From CADCVW01 sp964251385 (lineage in GTDB: Bacteria; Pseudomonadota; Alphaproteobacteria; Sphingomonadales; Sphingomonadaceae): a DNA stretch of 64,000 nucleotides. Location of the stretch: positions 186,001 through 250,000 of the forward strand of contig CAXUJK010000002.1 of assembly GCA_964251385.1 (NCBI GenBank). The letters run 5' to 3'. Shown in pieces: positions 53,072 to 59,901 of the stretch. The notes under the pieces were generated by a model that was not told the DNA's origin, made no database searches, and was given only the letters and a program-made list of their open reading frames with translations. Within the stretch, counting starts at the first letter, position 1, and each line of letters starts with the position of its first letter. The position numbers and the translations under genes are program-made.

Positions 53072-54781
53072 ATGTTGGACAAGGTGGTAGCCATCGCGGA
53101 ACGGCGGGCAGCGTTGGCTGCGACCGTGCCCGTGTGGACGCCGCGGCCGCTGCACGCTTTGTTCGACGATGCGGCCGCGCGCTTTCCCGACCGGCCGATG
53201 TTCACCAACGAACAGGGGGCGTGGTCGCACGCGGCCATGCGCGACTGGTCGCTCCGCCTCGCGCGCGGGATCGTCGCCACCGGCGTGCGCTCCGGCGAGC
53301 ATGTCGCGCTGCTCATGGCCAACTACGCCGAGTTCGTCGCGCTCAAGATCGCGATTTCGCGCGTTGGCGCGGTGACGATCCCCATCAACTTCAACCTGCG
53401 CGGGGACGAGCTCGCCTATGTCGTCGCGCAGTCGGACGCGGTCATGCTGCTGACGATGGACCGTTTCCGCAGCAACGACTACCTCGCCGACCTCGACGCG
53501 TTCGCGCCCGGCTGGCGGGTCGGCGAGTTGAGCGGACCCGCGTCGCTGCGCGACGTCTTCGTCCTGCCCACCGGCGGCCCCGAACCGCTCGGCGTGCGCA
53601 CGATCGAGGATCTGTCGGCGATCGGCGACGCCCATGACGCCGCCCTGCCGGATGTCGATCCGCATGCCGTATGCGACATCCTCTACACGTCGGGCACGAC
53701 CGGGCGCCCCAAGGGGGTCATGCTGAGCCACGACATGGTCCTGCGCGCGGGGTACGCCTGCGCGCTCCACCGCGGGTTCGAGGACGGGCGGACGATCGTC
53801 CACGCGCTGCCCATGTACCACGTGTTCGGCTACAGCGAATGCCTCGTCGCGGCGGCGTTCGTCGGCGGGCACATCGTCTCGCAGCTCGTGTTCGACGCAG
53901 CCTCGTTCCTCGACCTGGCCGAGGCGCATCGGGCGAGCGACCTCGCGTGCCTGCCCAACATGACGATCAAGCTGCTCGATTTGGCGCGCACGCGCGGCTT
54001 CGACGACGCGGCGCTGACGTCGGTGTACAATAGCGGCGGTGCCAATCCGCCGGGCATCTGGGCCGACATCCGCGCGCTTCTGCGCCCCGCCGAGATCACC
54101 ACCGCCTACGGCATGAGCGAAACCGCCGCGTCCACCGTGTGCACGCTTCCCGAAGGAGACGACGCGTTCCTGGCGACGTCGAACGGCCGCTACAAGATGG
54201 CGGGCGTCGCGGGCGATCCCGCCATCGACGGCCTGACCGCGCAGTACAAGGTCGTCGACGCGGCGACCGGCCTGGACCTGCCGTTCGGCGAGACGGGCGA
54301 GCTGCGCGTGCGCGGGCCCGTCGTCACCACCGGATACTACAACAAGCCCGACGAGACCGCGGCAAGTTTCGCCGACGGCTGGTTCCGCACGGGCGATCTC
54401 GGGACGCTCAACGCCGACGGCTACCTGACCCTGACCGGCCGCCTGAAAGAGGCGTATCGCTGCGGCGGGGAGATGGTCAGCCCGCGCGAGATCGAGGCGC
54501 TGGTCGAGCAACACCCGCGCGTCGCTTTGGCGCTCGCGGTCGGCGTGCCCGACCCGCGCATGGGCGAGATCGGCTGCCTGTGCATCGTCGCCGGCCCGGA
54601 AGGTCGGCCGGACGCGGGCGAGCTCCTCGCGATGTGCGCGGCCGGGCTTGCGGGCTTCAAGGTGCCGCGCCACGTCCTCTTTCTCAGCGCGGACGAAGTG
54701 CCCATGACCTCGACCGGGCGTCCGCAGAAAGTGCGGCTCGTCGAGATCGCGGCGCGGCGGATCGCGGAAGGAAACCGATGA
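53072..54781 (+). CDS. Acyl-CoA synthetase (AMP-forming) B
   Basis: A 569-residue adenylate-forming ligase. The motifs are ILYTSGTTGRPKGVML (about 208-223), YNSGGANPPG, AYGMSETAAS, the hinge GWFRTGDLGTLNADGYLTL and the C-terminal PMTSTGRPQKVRL; the usual Lys of the last motif is shifted into QKV. It activates a second acid of the pathway. The ATG at 53072 follows AGGGAGACA; the seven codons upstream would overlap the operator. Its stop overlaps the Rieske oxygenase start (ATGA). Confidence 0.9.
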   Translation: MLDKVVAIAERRAALAATVPVWTPRPLHALFDDAAARFPDRPMFTNEQGAWSHAAMRDWSLRLARGIVATGVRSGEHVALLMANYAEFVALKIAISRVGAVTIPINFNLRGDELAYVVAQSDAVMLLTMDRFRSNDYLADLDAFAPGWRVGELSGPASLRDVFVLPTGGPEPLGVRTIEDLSAIGDAHDAALPDVDPHAVCDILYTSGTTGRPKGVMLSHDMVLRAGYACALHRGFEDGRTIVHALPMYHVFGYSECLVAAAFVGGHIVSQLVFDAASFLDLAEAHRASDLACLPNMTIKLLDLARTRGFDDAALTSVYNSGGANPPGIWADIRALLRPAEITTAYGMSETAASTVCTLPEGDDAFLATSNGRYKMAGVAGDPAIDGLTAQYKVVDAATGLDLPFGETGELRVRGPVVTTGYYNKPDETAASFADGWFRTGDLGTLNADGYLTLTGRLKEAYRCGGEMVSPREIEALVEQHPRVALALAVGVPDPRMGEIGCLCIVAGPEGRPDAGELLAMCAAGLAGFKVPRHVLFLSADEVPMTSTGRPQKVRLVEIAARRIAEGNR

Positions 54782-55953
54782 CCGACTTCGAAAAAGACAT
54801 CGTGGCCGACGTGCCCGACGAGCAGATCGCGCACCTCGACGCGGAGGCCGCGCGCGTCTACCCGACACGCGCCGAAGAGCAGTACCCGCTGCCGCCAAGC
54901 CTGGTGAACGCGAGCGACTACACCGACCACGCTTTGTTCGAGCGAGAGGTCAAAGCCGTCTTCCACCGCAGCTGGTTTCCCGTCTGCCCGTCGGTCGATT
55001 TGAAGAACCCCCGCGACTATGTCGTATGGGACCGGCTGGACCAGTCGATCGTCGTAGCCCGGCTCGACGACGGCTCGGTCACCGCGTGGCACAATGTCTG
55101 CCAGCACCGCGGCGCGCGGCTCGTCAAAGCCTCGGGCACGTGCGGCCGCGCCCGCTTCTCATGCCCATGGCATGGCTTCCAGTACGACCTCGAAGGCAAG
55201 GTCCGCCTCGTGCCGCTCAAGCAGGCGTTCGACCCGGCCGAGCTCGAGGACCTGCGCGCGCCGCCCGTGCGCGTGAAGGAGTGGGGCAGCTTCGTCTGGC
55301 TGTGCCTGTCGGACGACGTCCCCGACCTGCTCCCGTTTCTCGGCGTCATCGGCGAGGAGCTCGCGTTCTACGGCCTCGACGCGTTCGACACGCGCTTCCG
55401 CTTCGAGATCGAATTGAACGCCAATTGGAAGATGGTCGTCGACGCGTTCAACGAGACGTGGCACGTCCCCTTCACGCACTCGGCGACGCTGGGAAAACTC
55501 GTCCTGTGGCGCGACGCGCACATCCGCGTCGACCCGCCGCACAGTTGGATGACGCTGCCGCTCAAGGGCTACACGGACCGCAAGGGCGACGTCGACCACC
55601 GCCTCAAGACGATCTGCCACTATCTCGCCTTCCCCAACACGATCTTCAGCTGCTTCCCTACGCACCTGCAGACATGGAACGTCTGGCCCATCGACGTCGG
55701 CCGCACGCTGCTGACCGCCTGGGGCGTCGTCGGCCCCGCGCCCGAAGGGGTGAGCGAGGACCGCTGGCAGGCGCAGAACCAGCAGGACTGGGACCATTTC
55801 TGCGCGGTGACGGCGGAGGACGCCGAAGTCCTCAACGACTGGGGCACGGTATCGAAGTCGTTGGGGGCCAAGCGCTACATGTTCAACACGGCGGAAAGCC
55901 GGCTGACGGCGTTTCACAAGGAGGTCGCGGAGCGGGTCGCGGCGCTGGGGTGA
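54778..55953 (+). CDS. Rieske non-heme iron oxygenase, large subunit
   Basis: A 391-residue aromatic-ring-hydroxylating-type oxygenase. The Rieske [2Fe-2S] ligands are Cys108-His110 (CQHRGARL) and Cys129-His132 (CPWHGFQY). The mononuclear iron site has His229 and His234 (ETWHVPFTH), with the bridging Asp222 in NWKMVVDAFN; the third ligand should be the Asp in DWDHF near residue 340. No small subunit is adjacent, so it resembles the single-component (three-iron, homomeric) oxygenases. Electrons must come from a reductase not visible here, possibly with the ferredoxin at 59535. Confidence 0.9.
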   Translation: MTDFEKDIVADVPDEQIAHLDAEAARVYPTRAEEQYPLPPSLVNASDYTDHALFEREVKAVFHRSWFPVCPSVDLKNPRDYVVWDRLDQSIVVARLDDGSVTAWHNVCQHRGARLVKASGTCGRARFSCPWHGFQYDLEGKVRLVPLKQAFDPAELEDLRAPPVRVKEWGSFVWLCLSDDVPDLLPFLGVIGEELAFYGLDAFDTRFRFEIELNANWKMVVDAFNETWHVPFTHSATLGKLVLWRDAHIRVDPPHSWMTLPLKGYTDRKGDVDHRLKTICHYLAFPNTIFSCFPTHLQTWNVWPIDVGRTLLTAWGVVGPAPEGVSEDRWQAQNQQDWDHFCAVTAEDAEVLNDWGTVSKSLGAKRYMFNTAESRLTAFHKEVAERVAALG

Positions 55954-56026
55954 GGGTCAGTTAATCATGCTTCGCCGCTCAACTTGCCAGATGAAAGCTT
56001 GATGCTGCGTTCCGGCCGTCACGTCC

Positions 56027-56476
56027 TTAGTCTTGAGGCGGACGGGGCCAAGCGCCAGCTTCAACAGCGGAAAGCACGTCCACGACCGTAATAGGGATCG
56101 TTGGCTCGGATGGATTTCGTCGCCGCATCGCCCACGCCCAAGCTGCGAGCAAAGCCACCGTTACGGCTAAGCCCCAGATTATCGAAAGGTTACCCAGCCC
56201 CGCGACTAGCCCACCGACAACTGCGGCGGGTACAATCACCAGCCCGTTCAAGCAGGAGAAACCCTCCGGACCGAAGTGTCGATCCCATTGCTCGTAAAGC
56301 TGACCCAAGTCGGTCTTATACCGCTCCTCCAGACGTTTGAAGAAGTCCACGGCATCGTCGCCGTCCATACCAAGGTCTTCGAGAAGCCGTGACCGAAGGC
56401 GGACCTTATCAACGGAAAGGCCACGTTCGTCTGCAACGAATTGGATGACTTCGGCTTGAAGGTCGCAGTTTGCCAA
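56027..56476 (-). CDS. DUF1493-like protein with acyl-carrier-like fold and membrane segment
   Basis: A 149-residue protein. The N-terminal ~75 residues match DUF1493, which resembles an acyl carrier protein (RSRLLEDLGMDGDDAVDFFK). The Ser that would carry phosphopantetheine is replaced by acidic residues (GMDGDD). A hydrophobic stretch at about 75-115 (VIVPAAVVGGLVAGLG, then WGLAVTVALLAAWAW) forms one or two membrane helices. Codon use is more AT-rich than in the catabolic genes around it, and it interrupts the regulon, so it may be a later insertion. Function unknown. Confidence 0.75.
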   Translation of the reverse strand: MANCDLQAEVIQFVADERGLSVDKVRLRSRLLEDLGMDGDDAVDFFKRLEERYKTDLGQLYEQWDRHFGPEGFSCLNGLVIVPAAVVGGLVAGLGNLSIIWGLAVTVALLAAWAWAMRRRNPSEPTIPITVVDVLSAVEAGAWPRPPQD

Positions 56477-56594
56477 GAGCTAAGCTCGCTCAGTCACGTT
56501 GCGATGTCCGCTTTTCGCGGATCACCCACGTTCGCTTGGCGTCAGCAAGCCGCACAGGAACGCCCGCCACCGATGTCGGACGAGTAGGTGATCC

Positions 56595-57341
56595 CTACTG
56601 CGCCGTCATCCCCCCATCGATGACATGCTCCATGCCCGTGATGAACGCGCTGTCCTCCGACGCCAGGAAGACCACCAGCTTCGACACTTCCTCCGATTGC
56701 CCCATGCGCTTGAGCATCGTCATTTCGGCCGCGCCGCCGCCGTTCTCGTCGGTCGCCGCGACCATCATCGGGGTCAGGATGAAGCCGGGGTGGATCGAGT
56801 TCACGCGGATCCCGTGCTTGCCGTATTCGGCGGCGGTCGCCTTGGTCATGCCGCGCACGGCGAACTTGCTCGCGACGTAGGCGAGGTTGGGGAAGCCGAA
56901 GCACGCCATCAGCCCCGCGATCGACGAGATGTTGACTATCGCGCCGCCGCCGGCCGCGATCATGCCGGGGATGACGCTCCGCATGCCGTAGAACACGCCG
57001 TGCTGGTTGATCGCGATGACCTTGTCGTATTCGCTGTGGTCGATGTCGACGGTGGGCGCGATCTGGCCGATGATGCCTGCATTGTTGACGAGCACGGTCA
57101 CCGGCCCGAATTTTTGCACGGCCGCCTCGACCACCCGCGTCCATGCGTCCGGGTCGGCGACGTCGTGGGTCATGAAGGCGGCGGCTTCGCCGATCTCGTC
57201 GGCGAGCGCCTGGCCCGCATCGGCCTGCACGTCCGTCAGAAAGACCTTCGCGCCCTCGGCCGCGAGCACGCGTGCGTGCGCCGCGCCCATGCCCTGCGCC
57301 GCGCCCGTGATCAGCGCGACCTTGCCGTCCAGCTTCCCCAT
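56595..57341 (-). CDS. SDR alcohol dehydrogenase (hydroxysteroid dehydrogenase-like)
   Basis: A 248-residue classical SDR: TGAAQGMGAAHARVLAAEGA, Asp in FLTDVQAD indicating NAD(H), NNAG, Ser-Tyr-Lys (ISSIAG and YVASKFA) and IDGGMTAQ at the end. It belongs to the group that includes 3alpha/20beta-hydroxysteroid and cyclic-alcohol dehydrogenases. The ATG at 57341 follows GGGAGGATGACGGC. It is divergent from the P450 with a shared operator, so it probably oxidises the alcohol the P450 makes to the ketone that the C-C hydrolase cleaves. Confidence 0.88.
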   Translation of the reverse strand: MGKLDGKVALITGAAQGMGAAHARVLAAEGAKVFLTDVQADAGQALADEIGEAAAFMTHDVADPDAWTRVVEAAVQKFGPVTVLVNNAGIIGQIAPTVDIDHSEYDKVIAINQHGVFYGMRSVIPGMIAAGGGAIVNISSIAGLMACFGFPNLAYVASKFAVRGMTKATAAEYGKHGIRVNSIHPGFILTPMMVAATDENGGGAAEMTMLKRMGQSEEVSKLVVFLASEDSAFITGMEHVIDGGMTAQ

Positions 57342-57436
57342 GCCGTCATCCTCCCAAGCGTCCGGCGCGCCCGTCGCCGATCGGCGCACTGCGTTCCGGT
57401 TGACACGGCCAAACCCTTAGCCATACTCATCGGTGG

Positions 57437-57453
57437 AAACAAACGATTGTTTG
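57437..57453. promoter_or_regulatory. Operator of the four-site family, P450/SDR divergent promoter
   Basis: AAACAAACGATTGTTTG, with the symmetric core CAAAC-GATT-GTTTG. It lies 13 bases before the P450 start and between the P450 and SDR genes. Confidence 0.75.
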
Positions 57454-57466
57454 AGCCGGGGATGTC

Positions 57467-58723
57467 ATGACCGACACGATGCGTAGCTTGCCAGCCGAAG
57501 AAGAGACCTCCGACGATCCCGAGCTGTCGCCCGACGCGCTGACCGCGCGGTTCGGGCTCGACGTGCTCCGGAATTTCGATCTCGACGCGCCTACGTTCAA
57601 CACGCAGTTCGACGAGATGATGGGCTTCATGGTCCGCAAATGCCCGGTCGTGCACAGCCAGATCGGTAGCGGATACTACATGATCAACCGGCAGGAGGAC
57701 GTGCGCAGGACCGCGCAGGACTGGCGCACGTTCTCGTCGGCCAAGGGCTACATGCCCAACCGCCCCGACGGCCTGCCGTACCTGATGCCCGAGGAATCTG
57801 ACCCGCCGATGCACACCGCGTGGCGGCACAAGCTGAACCCGCATCTGGGGCCCAAGATCGTCGCCACCTACGAACAGCCGATCCGCGACGACGTCAACGC
57901 GCTGATCGACGGGTTCATTGGGAAAGGCGAGTGCGAGTTCATTTCCGAATTCGGTGCGCTGCTGCCCGGCTGGGCGTTCTTCAAGAACATATTGGGGCTG
58001 CCGATCGACGACCTGGCGATGCTCGTCGAAGGGGTCGAGGAAGGCACGTTCGGCCCGCCCGACGAACGCGGCGACCATTTCGCGCGGGTGTTCGGCTATC
58101 TCGACTCGCACCTGAAATGGCGCGAGACGCAGCCTCCGCGCGGCGACCTCATCGACACGATCCTGGCGGGAGTGACCTACGAGGACGGGACCCCGTCGCC
58201 ATGGAAGCACAAGGTCTCCATCCTCGTCGACCTAACCTTTGGTGGTATCGCGACCACCACCTACGTCATGGCGTCCGCGATCCACCATCTCGCCGAGCAC
58301 CCCGACGATCTCAAGATGCTCATCGAGCAGCCCGAGCTGATCGAGAACGCCATAGAAGAATTTTCGCGCTTCTACCCGCCGATCGTCGCGCTGGGTCGCA
58401 CCTGCACCCGCGATGTCGAGGTCGCGGGAACGCCGATGAAGGAAGGCGATTTCGTCATGCTCGCTTACTCGGGCGCGTCGCGCGATCCGCTCGCGCTCGA
58501 CGATCCCGACACGGTCGACCTGAAGCGCGAGGCGATCATGCATTCGACCTTCGGGGTCGGCCCGCACCGCTGCATCGGCTCGAACCTGGCCCGCCTCGAA
58601 CTGCTCACGACGCTCGAGGAGTGGCTGAAACGCATCCCCAGCTACCGCGTCAAGCCGGGCACCGAGCCGACCTACGTCACCGGCTTCCTGCGCTCGATGC
58701 GCACGCTCCATCTGGAATGGTAG
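57467..58723 (+). CDS. Cytochrome P450
   Basis: A 418-residue soluble bacterial P450. The I-helix oxygen-activation motif is FGGIATTTYV (about 258-267), the ExxR is Glu298-Arg301 (EEFSRFYPPI), and the heme-thiolate loop is FGVGPHRCIGSNLAR with Cys369. It should hydroxylate a non-aromatic carbon. The next genes are a 6-oxocamphor-hydrolase-like enzyme (1-base gap) and a [3Fe-4S] ferredoxin, the same trio known from camphor-degrading Rhodococcus. A ferredoxin reductase is not in the window. Confidence 0.93.
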   Translation: MTDTMRSLPAEEETSDDPELSPDALTARFGLDVLRNFDLDAPTFNTQFDEMMGFMVRKCPVVHSQIGSGYYMINRQEDVRRTAQDWRTFSSAKGYMPNRPDGLPYLMPEESDPPMHTAWRHKLNPHLGPKIVATYEQPIRDDVNALIDGFIGKGECEFISEFGALLPGWAFFKNILGLPIDDLAMLVEGVEEGTFGPPDERGDHFARVFGYLDSHLKWRETQPPRGDLIDTILAGVTYEDGTPSPWKHKVSILVDLTFGGIATTTYVMASAIHHLAEHPDDLKMLIEQPELIENAIEEFSRFYPPIVALGRTCTRDVEVAGTPMKEGDFVMLAYSGASRDPLALDDPDTVDLKREAIMHSTFGVGPHRCIGSNLARLELLTTLEEWLKRIPSYRVKPGTEPTYVTGFLRSMRTLHLEW

Positions 58724-58724
58724 C

Positions 58725-59516
58725 ATGAGCGGACCCGCGCCGACTTTCGACCGCTACCGCGATCGCTACGCCAATATCGGCTTGTCGCGCGACGACGACG
58801 GCGTGCTGTTAATGACGTTGGGCACGGACGGCGGCCCGTTCGTGTGGAGCGCGCTTGCCCACGACGAACTCGGCTACTGCTTTTCGGATATCGCCTGCGA
58901 TCGCGGGAACACGGTCGTCGTCATGACGGGCAGCGGCGATGCTTGGTGCGACCAGATCAACGCCGGCAGCTTTACGCTGAGCAACCCGACGGACTGGGAC
59001 CACATCTTCTTCGACGGACGGCGGCTGCTGCGCAACCTGCTCGACATCGAGGTTCCGGTGATCGCCGCGGTCAACGGCCCGGCGCGAATCCATCCCGAAA
59101 TCCCGGTCATGGCGGACATCGTGATCGCCGCGGACACCGCGCTGTTCCAGGACGCGCCGCATTTCATGTCGGGCATCGTCCCCGGCGACGGCGCGCATGT
59201 CGTGTGGCCGCACATATTAGGGCCCAATCGCGGCCGCTATTTTCTGCTGATGGGCCAGGAGCTGGACGCCCAAGCGGCCTTGGCGACTGGAGTGATCGGC
59301 GAGGTGCTGTCACCCGACGCGCTGCTGCCGCGCGCCATGGAAATCGCGCGCATGTTCGCGGCCAAGCCCGCGCTCACGCGGCGCTATTCGCGCGTCGCGC
59401 TGACGCAGCGCTGGAAGCGGCTGCTCGCCGAAGGGCTGGACGTAGGCTTGGCGCTCGAAGCGTTGGCCGCGATCGATCAGTTGCCGAGCGAGGGCCGCAT
59501 GAAGGACGCGCGCTAG
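58725..59516 (+). CDS. 6-oxocamphor hydrolase-like beta-diketone C-C hydrolase (crotonase fold)
   Basis: A 263-residue crotonase-superfamily enzyme. It has the catalytic set known from 6-oxocamphor hydrolase (His122, His145, Asp154 in that enzyme) at His123, His146 and Asp155, with identical spacing (RIHPEIPVMADIV and QDAPHFMSGIVPGDGAHVVW). The N-terminal region YANIGLSRDDDGVLL and the block AHDELGYCFSDIACDR also fit that enzyme. The family cleaves cyclic beta-diketones by a retro-Claisen reaction, opening a ring to a keto acid. Automatic annotation would probably call it enoyl-CoA hydratase. It sits between the P450 and the ferredoxin. The substrate need not be camphor itself. Confidence 0.85.
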   Translation: MSGPAPTFDRYRDRYANIGLSRDDDGVLLMTLGTDGGPFVWSALAHDELGYCFSDIACDRGNTVVVMTGSGDAWCDQINAGSFTLSNPTDWDHIFFDGRRLLRNLLDIEVPVIAAVNGPARIHPEIPVMADIVIAADTALFQDAPHFMSGIVPGDGAHVVWPHILGPNRGRYFLLMGQELDAQAALATGVIGEVLSPDALLPRAMEIARMFAAKPALTRRYSRVALTQRWKRLLAEGLDVGLALEALAAIDQLPSEGRMKDAR

Positions 59517-59534
59517 GATTTTGGAGGATTTGCG

Positions 59535-59780
59535 ATGCGAGTGATGATCGACGGCGAGACGTGCACGGGCCATGGCCGCTGCGCCAAATACGGGCAGAAC
59601 GTGTACCGGCTGGACGAGGTCGACGGCTACAACCTCGACCGCGGTACCATGATCGTCGTGCCCGAAGGCGCCGAGCGCGAGGCGACGATGGGTCTCAAGG
59701 CCTGTCCCGAACGCGCCATCACCGTCGTCGACGAAGGCGCGGCCGAAGGATCCGTGCGCATCGTCGTTACCGAAGCCTAG
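59535..59780 (+). CDS. [3Fe-4S]-type P450 ferredoxin
   Basis: An 81-residue ferredoxin. Ligands are Cys10, Cys16 and Cys57 (CTGHGRC and KACPERA); His13 occupies the place of a fourth Cys. This C-x2-H-x2-C-xn-CP pattern is typical of single-cluster ferredoxins that serve P450s in actinobacteria and sphingomonads. It is the last gene of the P450 operon, with GGAGG before the ATG. It is the probable electron donor to the P450. Confidence 0.92.
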   Translation: MRVMIDGETCTGHGRCAKYGQNVYRLDEVDGYNLDRGTMIVVPEGAEREATMGLKACPERAITVVDEGAAEGSVRIVVTEA

Positions 59781-59874
59781 CCGCGTCGCAGGCGGCGAGG
59801 CCGTAAGCCGATGTTCTTGCGTGCTTTCCACGGACTCGTTGACAGCGCGCGAATTCCGGATAGTTTGTGGAAAA

Positions 59875-59891
59875 CAAACAAACGTTCGTGG
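59875..59891. promoter_or_regulatory. Operator of the four-site family, upstream of the TonB receptor
   Basis: On the minus strand CCACGAACGTTTGTTTG fits ACRAAYGWTTGTTYG. It lies 10 bases before the receptor start, overlapping the ribosome-site region. Confidence 0.68.
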
Positions 59892-59901
59892 GGAGATGCA
59901 T

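Noticed and set aside
52931..54898. A 655-codon open frame on the minus strand opposite the CoA ligase
   Set aside because: It is the mirror frame of a GC-rich gene, Arg/Ala/Gly-rich without motifs, while the plus strand carries a complete adenylate-forming enzyme.
58725..59516. Plain enoyl-CoA hydratase
   Set aside because: The hydratase Glu pair is not evident, whereas the His/His/Asp set of 6-oxocamphor hydrolase is present with exact spacing.
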